Assembly: GCA_033239525.1 (NCBI GenBank)
Contig: BSYO01000009.1
Coordinates: 17,195,299-17,259,298, forward strand
Reading direction: 5' to 3'
Length of the DNA stretch: 64,000 bases
From: Nepenthes gracilis
Lineage: Eukaryota; Streptophyta; Magnoliopsida; Caryophyllales; Nepenthaceae
Shown: one piece after another, positions 1 through 11,163 of the stretch
Layout: every line of letters starts with the position of its first letter
Position numbering within the stretch: the first letter of the stretch is position 1
Program-made: the position numbers and the translations under genes
Notes under the pieces: generated by a model
Seen by the model: only the letters and a program-made list of their open reading frames with translations
What the model was told of the DNA's origin: nothing
The model's database searches: none

Positions 1-2099
1 GTGGTTGTCGTTCCGAGATTCAGAGGAGGAGATTTTACGCTTCGTAAAAATGCCACCTTTTATTGCGGAAAATCCGGCCCGAAGAGATCTTGGTAGGGAA
101 ACCGCCGCACTCTCGGGCCGAATTTATCTATTTTTGAACTAATGAGGTCGAGTTCTCTACCTGCCGGGATCTTTCCGAGGATATTCATCGTCATGCCGGG
201 AGAGCCCGAAATCATTATTTACGAGAGGCCCAGTGAATTTGATTTTTGCAAGCCCATTTGTCGTAGGCCATCCGGAGACCTAGCTATAGTTCGGGAGGTG
301 GTTTCTGACCAACAGCCGACAAGTTAAGCGGATTTTGAGAAGAGCCCCGAGCGTTCCTACAATTGGTGCATTGAGGGAGCCGAGCCTCCGAGAGAAAATG
401 AAGCCGTATGTTGCAGGGCGGCACCGCCTCCGCTTTGATGTGGCTCGAGGCCGGCGAACTAGAGCTCGCGAGCGTATGATCCCGGCCCGACCCTTATGTT
501 GAAGACGTTGAGCCCCATGGGGAGGCTCTTCTCGGGATGAGCACTGCTCGCAGGTTTGTCTTTCTCAATTTGCCCAGCCGGCGAAGGGGCAGCCGGACGG
601 AAGAACACGGCTGCTAACCTTCCAAAAGAATGCCGATTTATGCAGAGAGGATTTTGAGCATCTGCTTCATTTTTTTCACCTCTTATGCTTGTTTAAGAAG
701 ATAAACTTGGGAAATTTCCCCTCGAGGCATGATTCTTTTCGTGGGGCCTAGAGCGGATTATCAGAGCACCATCTCATAGCCCCGGCCCGAGTTCTTTCTC
801 GAGGAGAATAATGGAGAGTCCTGAGTTGAGGGCCTTCTTCCACCTCATATTGGAGATAGGGAAAATTCTCCTTTCGTCCGCGATGGACACTCGTTTTCAC
901 AGAGATTATCTCCTGATCAAACAAATGCCTCCATCCAAATAGGAGATCTCGCACAAGACAGGAACTTGTTATTAGCCTTTAATAAAGGTTTCGAAATGTC
1001 TTTTTTTTTGTATAAATGAGAAATTTACAAGATCCACGCTCCCTTCATCGCATGGTGTGCTTGCTTTTTGCTTTTGTTTTCATCAACTGAAGGCCTGGGC
1101 TCTTTGGATAAGGCCCTAAATGTCTAAGAGGATTCATCAATTCAGGGGCTCGTGAAGATAAAGCCCTCGGAGCCTCAACGAGGGTCGGTTGTCTATTGAG
1201 TGACTTCGGTCGCGCACAATCAAGGGGAATGCTCCCGCTCAAAGCGTTATAATCACCAAGTTGAGGTCCTAGCCCACGCTTGAAGACCGAGGGTGCTCTC
1301 TTTCGCTTAAAGAAGGGCGCGCACGCCCGCGAGAAGGTTTTATATGTTGGGGACTGAGGCCTTATGTTTCTCCCACGGTCAAGTCGGCGTATAGCCTTTG
1401 GAATGGAATGGATCCGTTGTCCAACTAGTAGTTCTTTCTCCCACTAGCAGGCTTAAAAATGATCGGCGCGGACGTGGTGAGTAAAGCCAGGCCATACTCC
1501 GAGACGGTTCGCTTTCCTCCTTTGAGCCAAACTAGTTTTATACAGATTCTCAGGTAGGTCTTGATTTGAAAATGCAATGCATGATATCAATACACTGCAA
1601 CAAGATAAAGCAATTATGATAATCAAAGACAAATTCATTGTTCAAATTCATCAGCGAGGTGCAACTCCGAGTCCGAGACGCATCATTGGTAGTATTTCCT
1701 TAAGTTCCAGATTTTTGCTGCAGACGTACGCTCCGCCAGGAGGATTTTCAAGGGGGAGTTTGTTCCTACTGGTCTTTCCCGCCGCCTACGCTCCGAGAAC
1801 AGATCTCCAACTTCCAGCTGGCGTCCTTTCACACTCGCTTGTTGGAGACCGCGCGACTCCTGGTGACATTGCGTCTAGAAAGAATGATTTTTTCATGGCA
1901 GAAGTCTAGCGCTTGGCATCCCCACTTCCACGGGACAGGCCTCGGCCCCAAAGCAAAGGTCAAGGAAGTCCTTGTTGGGCGGTTGGAAATGACCCGCAGT
2001 CTTGTGGTATTAAGTCCCAGTTTTCGATCCGTGGAAGTACTAATTTAGGACCAGAGTCAGCTATAAGGATGACTTCTCCGAGAGGAGTTGGCAAAGATT

Positions 2100-2260
2100 A
2101 CAAGCAATGGAATAGAGAAAAGAGCAGGCAGAATCTTCCTAAATGGTGGGATTCCACCCATTTGTGATGCATCGATGAAAACAATAAGCGAGAGTAACTT
2201 GTTGCAGAATGGGGTTCATGATGATTATCTCAGCAGTAACTCCATGGCGTCTTGTTTCAC
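2100..2260 (+). pseudogene. Broken partial copy of the last U2AF35 exon
   Basis: The stretch reading caatggaatagagaaaa through gatgattatc matches the end of U2AF35 exon 5 (9,547-9,675), which encodes the RS-tail segment with EQWNRE and NESNF. It is interrupted by unrelated insertions (for example around 2,135-2,165) and the frame is lost. The intact gene lies about 7.4 kb downstream. No matching copy of exons 1-4 was found, so this is a 3' fragment only. It belongs to the mosaic and may be an assembly product. Confidence 0.6.
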
Positions 2261-3084
2261 TGGTGGGCCAAGAGAATCTTGCCGCATAACGTGAATTGGT
2301 GTTCTTCCTCTCCAATGTGAGACTGCAAGTGTACAGCCAAAGCCAGAGGCATGATATGGTGGAGTATGCATAACCTTCCATTTAGAACCTGTACCATTTT
2401 GTTTTGATTTTGGAGGCGTTGCCTTCAAGGCTTCTTAGAGGAAAAATCATTTGCTTTTAGAGGACCTCTTTGTCTAGATCACCGCGGGCACGTTCCGACG
2501 GCTTACAGCCCATTCTTCCACTGTGCAGGTGGCGCAGGTTCATATGTTCGGATGTGACGATTCGACCGGTAAAAATATTTTTCATCAAGTCATGGGTTCG
2601 AGGCTTCAAGTTCCCCTTCAACGAAACGAGTTCGAGGAAAAGGCCAAGACCGCAAGGAACACTCCCTCGCCAAACAGGCCCACAGGAATGCGCAACGTTG
2701 TTTTAAAGAATACGATCTCCACATCGGGCCTAACAATTCCAACTCCAATTTAGGATCCGTTTTTAGGTCCACAATGGTGTAGCGCCGATGGAGGGCCTTA
2801 AATTGACAAAGCAATGGAATTCAAGTCCTAAAAGCCCACTTAACCATTTGCCCGACGCTCTCTGAACTTTAACCTGCCAGAAATAAGGGAAGTAGGGTAG
2901 TAGACAACAGCGAGATCTAGCGAGATCAAAGATACGAGTACACCGGTTGTTGCTTGCCTTCGTATCCGCTACTAGCACGGAAACACGCCGATGTAGCCTT
3001 TTCTTCCCACCGCGCATGAACTCAAAAGCGGCTGTCGGGAGAGATAAGTCTTGTCACCTATAGATTTCATTCCACTTGAAGTTG

Positions 3085-3445
3085 CTCCCTTAGCGCCTTA
3101 AAGAAGGGCAAATACTTGTCACATCTAGAAACCGTGAATAATCATTGGTTTTCAAGTCAAGTATTGCTTTGATCTTCTAAGGGTTAGAATTAATGGAAGC
3201 CCAAGAACTTCGAGGTCACTTAACGCAGCGCATTTGACGGAAATTTCATCCCATCTTTGTCGGAGGATAGTTAAGGTTCGTGGTGGCTCGCGACTTTGCT
3301 TTTACAAGCATGTTAGAACCATTAATGCTGGGAACATCTTTTAAGAATGTGGCGCCTTTGCAATGAACCAAAGGGCATCCAACGTCCCTTTGACAACGAG
3401 GTGTGCTCAGAGGTCCATCCGGATCTGGTTGAAAGTCCAGAAATT
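3085..3445 (-). pseudogene. Fragments of Tat-type gypsy reverse transcriptase interleaved with U2AF35 downstream sequence
   Basis: ccttaaagaagggc followed by tacttgtc at about 3,095-3,120 matches 62,980-63,010. aacgaggtgtgctc and catccggatctggttg at 3,398-3,433 match 63,402-63,446. Both gypsy stretches lie in the minus-strand reverse transcriptase of element 3. Between them the sequence follows U2AF35 downstream DNA (10,205-10,390). No reading frame survives. Confidence 0.65.
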
Positions 3446-6060
3446 TGTCCGCTGTTGCTTCGATCCTTGGGAGCGGAAAGCTATCTAAGGGGCACAGTTT
3501 ACGTCAAACACATATGGCTTCACCAAAGCAACTGATAGCACTTTCAGTAAGCTGCAATGAATTGAGCCTCTTTTACTTGAATGAAACTAACTTACTCGGT
3601 AGGAGTGGTTCCTCCATGAGATGTTGGGACTTTTTCTTCCAAAATCGATGGGGACCTTGCAAACATGTGTTTACCGAGGATATTAACATCAAGCAGTGGG
3701 AAGGGTCTGACGCATAGTTGGGATGGGGAATAGCCTGCTTCTTCACCTTTTTATCCCATTCTCTCTGAAACCAAAGGAAAATGAGATTATAGGTGAGTTC
3801 ACCCCATTTTTTGTCTCCTAGGGAACCTATGGATAGATTAAAGGGTCTAAATAGACGGATTCGACTAGAACGCTATTTCAACTAGAGCGCGGTGGTCCCC
3901 AAGTTTTATAATCCTGCTCTTTATAATGGTCCTTCATTTGCCTTCATTTGGTCCCGTTTTAGTCCAAGATTAATGAAGTGAGATACAAAGAAATTTTGAG
4001 TTCATATCAATGAAACCCTCAAAGAAAACATGTGCTGGTTTAGACAATGAACGGGAAATGTTACATGTTATTGCTACTAAATAATGACATCACTCCTTTG
4101 ATCTTCGCCCGCTTGTTCTTTGGGAAGTCGTCGGCCGCCTTTGAAGATACATGGCACGCTGCCTCGAAGCTCGCGGGTTTGAAGCCACTGGCTCTTTCAC
4201 GAACCGCTTCAAGTGTCCAGATATATTCTTGATCTCTCGTGATGCCGAGTGCCCCGGGGCGGTGGTATAGCAAAGATTGCCCGATTTTATCGGGGCGGCC
4301 ACTTAAGAAATTTTCAAATCATCGGGATGTTCGCTGAGTTTGGTTGAGCGGGTCGAGATGAGGACTGATATTTTTCAGATCGACTGATATTTCGCTCCAT
4401 GTTTGTGTCCCTTTTCTCCTCCCAACTCGAGGGGCTTCCGGGGGTCTCCATGCAGGGGCGCTTCATTTGCCTCTTCGGCCGTGATGTACGCGGCAATGGT
4501 CTCGGCCTCCCTAAGTTCGATTAGTTTTGCAGAGTGGCGACGATGCCGGAGAGGTGGGCCGAAGCCTCAATGATTCCAGAAACTGCAGAGTTTGTGACCA
4601 GGTTTGAATCGCTGGAGGCACTGTTTTTGCCAACAGAAGCTCATCGAACGAGCGTATGGAGTTCGGGGAGTTGCAGAAGCGTAAATGACGGGGAAGATCG
4701 GGCACATTGGCCCTCAAAGCCTCTAGAGAGAGGTGGGTGCGGGGCGGCCGAGATGGTCCATCCGATCCAAACCCTGTATCCTCCTGATTGCATTTTGAAC
4801 TTGCATTTACCAAGTTTGGGCGATCTCGGATGTCTGGAGGAGGGCTGGGTTTCTCCTTGTGTCCCACAACACCTTGACTTTCTCCTCCATCGAAGAGAGC
4901 CTTTTATGAGGGACGTTCCGTGTTCCCCGGGAGGTATGAATTTGGGTGGCGACTCTCCGCCCGAAGGCGTTGGAGCTCGCGGCCGGTGGTATTGAAGTTG
5001 CGGGAGTTTCGGGGATGGTGTTGGCGGGAGTTTCCGCCTCGGCCTGCCATCCTCATATGTGCGCTTGGTTGTCGAGACGGTTTGCTCGTTGGTGGAAGCG
5101 GGGGAGGGGCCGGAAGGGGTATCGTGTTCGCGCACACGGCTAGGAACTTCTTCAAAAGATCTATGTTATGAATAGTTATTGTGAATTTTTTTCCAGTAAC
5201 CCAGAAATATGTGTGTTCACTATTTTCGGTTGTTGGGGTTGAATGGGAAAGAGACACTTGGCTTATTGTCGATTAATAAGACGGCGCTAATGTTGGAATG
5301 CCCAATGCCAGACGGATCGGATAAGCGTTTCAATCCTAAGAAGGGTTCTCCGTCTCTATAAACCCGCTCGCACAACACAAACAACAAACAAGAGGTGAAG
5401 GGTCCTGGCAGATTTCTCCCAAATTCCCCGAAATTAATATGAAAAATGACGCTAAGGTGGTGCGCGGAGAAAACGGAAGGTTATTATCTTGCGATGATGT
5501 GGGGAAATGTTTTGCAGGTTCAAATTCCTAAAACATGAAGGTGGCTAACCTTCCCGTGATCTCTAGAGGATGCCGGGATTGTGATATTTGAGGCAAATAG
5601 GTTCAATCAACTCTTGTATTTTTATAGAAGAGGAAGAAAGTGACAAGGACGGAAAGATCAAAGAACAGTTGTTTTGCAAGAGTTCAAGGTCTCGCGATTG
5701 AATGATGAAGATCGAGAGAGTTCCAGAGGGCAGCCTAAAAGGTCATTTTACTGAGGGTTTTATACATTGGCTTCGCCAAAAGGGTTCAGGATGCGGGTAA
5801 AAATGGATTTAGAAACAGTTTTGACGCTCGCCGGGCGTCTCACCACGACGATTCTAGCGGAAAGAACTGCAGACCGTGGAGCGTTGAATGCATGCACAAA
5901 TTTTCATGAATTGCAATCATGCTCAGTACATTGAATCCGCATGAGGATATCGCTGTTATGTCGGGTTTGATTCTCGATCAATGCACAATTGATATTTGCA
6001 GGTGACATAATCATTTGAGGTGAAAATCAGATCCGCTAAAATTTGGATCCCTTGCATCAT

Positions 6061-7230
6061 AAAAATATTTACAGTACAAATGCTCTATCTGGCTGAGATT
6101 GTGACATGAGCAGCAGCAATGAGCAACAGTTGCAGTTTCTTTTTACTTGGTGGCCTTGGGTGGAGGATTTAGACTAGATTTTAAACGATTTGTTAATTAA
6201 ATAACATTAAATGTGATATAACAAATAGTTAAATGGGTAAACATTGACATCAAACATTCAAAATAACATTAATCAATAACCAGCTCTAATAATATCTTCT
6301 GAATGGTCACTCAAATAAGATATTGTAATATACTTTAATGAGATAAAATTTTAATCCATATAATCATAATTATCATAATTATACTAATTAATCGTGTATA
6401 AAAAATAACCAGCTCTATTTTCTCTCATCTTAGTAGGAAATAAAAGCTAAGCTCGAATGCGTTAGGAAGAATAAATGGGATTTCATGTATATATATGGTT
6501 ACGTTGATTTCACCCTATTTATTGGTGGGTATCTTATCTTATAATTTGCGTACCTGAATCAATTGTAAAGTTTTTATATAATATTATAATTTATTATTAT
6601 TTTGAATAATCGGGAGATAATTTTTTTCTCTTCTCATTATAATTTACAGAGTGTTTATATAAAATTTATACATTTCTGACGGCTAATGTCATCATTTTAT
6701 AAAAAGAAAGAGAACCATTTAAACTACCAAAATGCCCATCATTTCATCCAAATAACACGTATTGAATAAATATAACCGTCAATAATAGATATTCTTTCGC
6801 GCCATGAATATGTTTTAAAATGATACATTTATTAAAAAATAACATATTATTTTTATCAAAGAATACATATTGAATAGATAAATCTTTTAAAAAAATCCTC
6901 TCTATTATATAAAAATTAACAAAATTGTATTAATTTAATTAATTTAATATTCTATATGTCACATTATATGAGATATATTTAATCAACACCGTACATACAT
7001 CAAGTGCATGCTGGCAAATGATCATCAAAATTCAAACAGTTTATAACTACAATATAACTTAAATTCTTCTTTTATTGTAAATAGTGAATATCGTTAACCT
7101 TTTCAAAATTTCCAATTGTAGAGAGTTATAAAATAAAATAATATATATATTTATTTTAAACAACTTTAATGTAAATATATATAAATTAGTATATAAATAA
7201 TATTTACGGTATTAAAATAAGAAATGTCCG
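6061..7230. other. AT-rich intergenic spacer upstream of U2AF35
   Basis: About 1.2 kb of AT-rich sequence with no supportable ORF, RNA gene or repeat boundary. It should include the distal promoter of U2AF35. It starts where the mosaic ends, near 6,020-6,060. Confidence 0.5.
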
Positions 7231-7302
7231 ATATGGCCCATCTGAGTCTAAGCCCTCCAATCCCTTTACCGCCGTCCATTGCACGAGTCAACCAAATATA
7301 TG

Positions 7303-7311
7303 AAACCCTAG
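7303..7311 (+). promoter_or_regulatory. Telo-box-like AAACCCTAG in the U2AF35 leader
   Basis: AAACCCTAG lies 57 bases upstream of the U2AF35 start codon. AAACCCTA motifs are common near the transcription start of plant housekeeping and RNA-processing genes. This is a match to a known motif type only; a function here is inferred. Confidence 0.4.
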
Positions 7312-7367
7312 ATCGCATCTCTAAGGCGGAGAAAAACAGATAGATAGAAACCTCGAGTGGAAGGAAA

Positions 7368-9674
7368 ATGGCGGAGCATCTGGCATCGATTTTTGGGACG
7401 GAGAAGGATAGAGTGAACTGTCCATTCTACTTCAAGATTGGGGCTTGCAGGCATGGCGATCGCTGTTCTAGGCTTCACACCAAGCCTAGCATCAGCCCGA
7501 CTCTCGTTCTCGCTAACATGTACCAGCGCCCTGATATGATTACACCTGGAGTTGATCCTCAGGGCCAGCCTCTAGACCCTCGCAAGATCCAGGAACATTT
7601 CGAGGTCTCTTTATTTTCTTCTCTCTTATGCTTAGGGTTTTGAGTCTGCTGTGAATTTTAAGATACAGCTGCTAAACTGCAATAATACTTTCTCTTAGAT
7701 GGGATATGGTCAGATTGTTTGTGCTCGCTTTTCCCCTTTATTTGGATTGAAGTTTACGCATCTAGCACTTCGATCTCTCTCTCTCTCTCTCTATCTCGAA
7801 CGCATAGGCTGAGGGCTTTTAATCCGTTGTGAATTTTTAAGAACGATGTAAAGATTATCTTTCGTGGTCTTCTTAGATTATTCTTAGATTCTTCAATTTT
7901 GTTCTTCATACCTGGTTTATTACAGGGTTGGCTATTTATGTTGTAGAGTACATCATTTTTTGCTAATGATGCAAAGATTGACGATTAATGCAGGATTTCT
8001 ACGAGGATTTATTCGAGGAGCTGAGCAAGTATGGGGAGGTTGAGAGTCTGAACATATGCGACAATCTGGCTGACCACATGGTATTTTTTCTTTCTATTCT
8101 GGATTCCATTATTGCTGAAGCTTCTTTCATTGTAATATGGAGTATGATATTATATTTATATTTGTTCTATGCAGGTTGGTAACGTGTACGTCCAATACAG
8201 AGAGGAAGAACACGCTGCTAATGCACTTAGAAACCTTAGCGGAAGATTTTATGCTGGTTGGAATTCGTCTACTTTTCACTTTACAACTCTGCTATCTTTT
8301 CTGATATTAAAGGGTCAGAAACGAAATATGGCCAAAATTTATTATCAACCATGTCGTAGATTATAAAATGATATTTCAGCATTCATCGACAAGCTTAAGC
8401 TTTTTAGAGCAATTGGTTCATTGTTATGGTGTTAGGTGATTTTGACCAAGCGGTTGTGAGTTCGAATCCTTATCTTTCAACAGAAAGTATGAGGTGGCCA
8501 TGTGCTTAATTCACACCTCAAGCCCAAGGGGAATTTTGTGCGATGGGGCATGTTAGAAGTATAAAATGGTTCTCGGCTGTTCTCCTAAAAGAGTAATCCT
8601 TGGGGACAGTTTCTTGACACCATGGATGCTATATGTCATTTTCATATGCTTGAAGAAGATAAACTGGGAATTTTTTCCCCCTCAATATGTTGTGTGGGGT
8701 ATGATAGAGTTACAGAGCTAGTAGTTCTTTCTCCCTGTAGGAATAAGAAGTCCTGAGGTGAGGTTCTCCACCTCCTCCTCCCTTTTCAAACTCCCGTGTA
8801 ATTCTCACAGAGAAATCTATGATCAAACAAATGCCCCCACCCAAATAAAGCAACAAGAACAAGTTAAAATAAAGGTGCAAAATTAAAATGAAGAAAAGAT
8901 CAGAACTAGTGTTATTTTCCATGGACTACTATTATACTAAATGTCTTTCTCAATTTGCTGTGAAGACCACTATGTTCGTAAAATGCCAGTTGTCCATTGA
9001 GGTGCTTCATTTTTTCACAAAATGACCGTCTGACAGTGATTAAAAATGAATGATTCAGGCCGTCCTATAATTGTTGACTTCTCTCCCGTTACGGATTTTC
9101 GCGAAGCAACTTGTAGGCAATATGAGGAAAATGTATGCAATCGTGGTGGCTACTGCAACTTCATGCATTTGAAAAAGATAAGCAGGTAACTTGTTTTTGA
9201 ATACACTGTTCAGTCTATGATGTATATTCATAAATTTACATATTGGTCAATGGTGTCTGTTTCTTCTATCTCAGAGAGCTGAGACGGCAGCTATTTGGGA
9301 GGTATAGGCGGAGGCGTAGTCGTAGTAGAAGTCATAGTCCTCTTCGACATCGTGGATATGGAGATCGCCCTCCTGGTGGCCGTGGCGCTGGTAGAAGAGA
9401 TGATGGCAGAAGTCAGCGCTTCAATGATAGGGGAAGGAGGCCTAGAAGTAGAAGCCCTGGGCGCAGAGGACGGAGTAGAAGTCCTGGGGGAAGAAGGGAC
9501 AGGAGTCCAGTGCGGGAGAGTAGCGCAGAGAGGAGGGCAAAGATTGAGCAATGGAATAGAGAAAGAGAGCAGGCAGAATCTGGAAATAATGATACTAGCC
9601 AGTTTAATGATGAAAACAACGAGAGTAACTTTGTGCAGAATGGGGGCAAGTATGATGATTATCCGCAGCAGTAG
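7368..9674 (+). CDS. U2AF35: Splicing factor U2AF small subunit (U2AF35)
   Basis: U2AF35 recognises the AG at the 3' splice site as part of the U2AF heterodimer in the nucleus. Coding exons: 7,368-7,604, 7,994-8,080, 8,175-8,256, 9,059-9,185 and 9,275-9,674. All introns are GT-AG, phases match, and the total is 933 nt (310 aa). Zinc finger 1 is C18/C27/C33/H37 (CX8CX5CX3H) and keeps the serine after C33 that corresponds to human S34. A UHM domain follows, roughly residues 45-145, with GRFYAGRP near its end. Zinc finger 2 is C154/C162/C168/H172. A C-terminal RS domain starts near residue 185 ([11 protein letters not shown]), then a Gln/Asn/Asp-rich tail ends YPQQ. The ATG at 7,368 starts the conserved [18 protein letters not shown]. 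The length is normal for the family. Retention of intron 1 would stop translation at 7,643. From memory many plant U2AF35 coding regions are unbroken, so four introns may be unusual. Confidence 0.96.
7777..7797. repeat. (CT)n microsatellite in U2AF35 intron 1
   Basis: An uninterrupted run of CT dinucleotides inside the first intron. It is a simple sequence repeat with no sign of function beyond being part of a pyrimidine-rich intron. Confidence 0.8.
8405..8560 (+). mobile_element. Possible tRNA-derived SINE in U2AF35 intron 3
   Basis: The sequence contains ggttgtgagttcgaatcc at about 8,453-8,470, close to an RNA polymerase III B box (GGTTCRANNCC). About 45 bases upstream lies an A-box-like gagcaattggttca. 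Spacing and order fit a plant SINE head. I could not find a clean poly(A) tail or target duplication, so the boundaries are approximate and the call is tentative. Confidence 0.4.
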
Positions 9675-10928
9675 CTGCATGGACAAAACAGCTACAGAAA
9701 CAGAGGCATGATATGGTAAGTATTTCCATTTCTTATTTTGATTGATTTTGCAGTGTTGCTCCTTAGGGTTAAAAAAAATTATTTTGCTTTTAGAACAGCC
9801 CAATAGCTTACAGCCCATTTTCCACTGTGCAGGTGGAGTACAGGTTCATTGTTATGACATTGAAAGTAAAAATATTTTTCATCTTTTGAAAGGGTAAACA
9901 AAAGACTCCTCAAAAGGAACAGAAAGAATCCTTAGCTGTTGCCCACAAATGGCATTAAAGAATAGTCATGGCCATAATAAGTACTAATTTAGGACCTTTC
10001 AGCTATAATGGTGTAGCATGAAAGCTGCTATTGTCTGTCCAATTACACAGTTACAGTACTCCGTGAATTTGAACAACCTAAGAAATCATTATAGCAAACA
10101 GAGATCTACAGATCCATCAAGTAATTCTATCCTTTAAGAAACAATATGCCTTTTGTCCCACATGTAACTGAAACCTTGTCACCTATAGATTATATTTAAG
10201 TTGTATTCGCTCCTGGAACGTATCACATATAGATGAATAATCATTGTTTTATAGGATTCTTCTAGAACCTATAGAAACTTCACTAAATTTGAAAGCAATC
10301 CAATAGTTAATGTCTTCATTTTCATAATTTAGAACCATTAATGCTGGGCTTTAAGAATGTGGATACCAATGAAAAAGGTCCAATGACAACTCTCAGAGGC
10401 TGAGTTGAACAGAAAATTTTCCGGTAAGTAATGCTGGGTTTTGCAGTGGCTTTGTAAGTGGCACAGTTGTCAAAAAAATATGGCTTCCTGAAGCCACTGG
10501 ATAGCACTTTCAGTAAGTTCTGATTACTTGAGCCTTTTTCTATGGTAGGACATTCTCTATCCACCATGAGATGTCATTACTTTTTCTTCAAAATTTTCAA
10601 AGATGTGTTTTTACTGAGATGTTTTTCATGCAGAAGTCTGTAGTTGGGATGGGTAGTGATCACTTTTTGAGCCCATTCCCTCTCCAAACCAAAGGAAAAT
10701 GAGAGTTCTTAAGGTGAATCCAGATTTTTTGCTCCCTGTGAACCGAATTGTTAGAATTAAAAGTTAAATAAATAAACAGTGGAGATTGCATCAAGTGATT
10801 TAAAGAAGTATTAATTTCTACTGTTCTTTCATTTGACTTGAATGCTGACTGTTAGATTTACAAGGAGCTTAAAATTCTGAGTTCACCTTAATAACACTCA
10901 AAGAAAACATGTGCAATGGACTTGAGTA
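9675..10928 (+). other. U2AF35 3' UTR and downstream region with a probable 3' UTR intron
   Basis: After the TAG at 9,674 a good donor (atatg/gtaagt, 9,716) and acceptor (ccactgtgcag, ending 9,832) suggest a 3' UTR intron of 117 bases. No further coding sequence is supported. Parts of this stretch recur in scrambled form at 2,300-3,800. Confidence 0.45.
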
Positions 10929-11163
10929 CATGAATGAAAATATTGGTATTGAAATAGATAGTATCAAGTGATATGTATTAGTCTTAGACATATTGCATGC
11001 AAGTTTTTTTGCAAATGGGAACTAGGGGCAAATATAGGATAATATCAGGTGTATCAGTCGATATATTGTGATTTTGTTGCGATATTGAGAAATATTGGTG
11101 TCATGAGGGTTGGTAATATATGTCGACTGATATTTTTCAGATCGACTGATATTTCATTCCATG
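10929..11163. mobile_element. MITE, copy A of the CATGGATGAAAATATTGG family
   Basis: About 235 bp with imperfect terminal inverted repeats: catgaatgaaaatattgg at the left, atatttcattccatg at the right (reverse complement catggaatgaaatat). The inside is rich in gatatt/cgatat. It shares its ends with copies at 32,362-32,622 and 34,340-34,541. No coding capacity and no clear target duplication. Confidence 0.6.

Larger units (their letters stand above)
1..6060. other. Scrambled mosaic of U2AF35 3' region and Tat-type gypsy sequence
   Basis: From about 640 onward, blocks of 15-60 bases match the U2AF35 3' half and downstream region in nearly the same order. Examples: 660-960 with 8,650-8,860; 2,100-2,260 with 9,545-9,675; 2,440-2,600 with 9,770-9,890; 3,600-3,820 with 10,545-10,740; 4,366-4,411 with 11,128-11,163; 5,445-5,500 with 11,875-11,925; 5,800-6,020 with 12,130-12,320. 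Between these lie GC-rich blocks, some matching the gypsy pol at 62,970-63,450. Near 5,950-6,020 the U2AF35 matches go out of order (about 11,520 and then 12,310). Positions 1-640 are GC-rich and unassigned. ORFs here, including the 153-164 aa ones at 4,534-5,135, look like products of the scrambling. Most likely a chimeric consensus; an old rearranged duplication is the alternative. Confidence 0.75.

Noticed and set aside
4534..5135. Overlapping ORFs of 153 and 164 aa on opposite strands
   Set aside because: They lie in the GC-rich mosaic, have no recognisable domain, and stops are rare by composition. A decayed gypsy gag is possible but not supportable.
9291..9818. 175-aa minus-strand ORF opposite U2AF35
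   Set aside because: It is the shadow of the low-complexity RS-domain exon.
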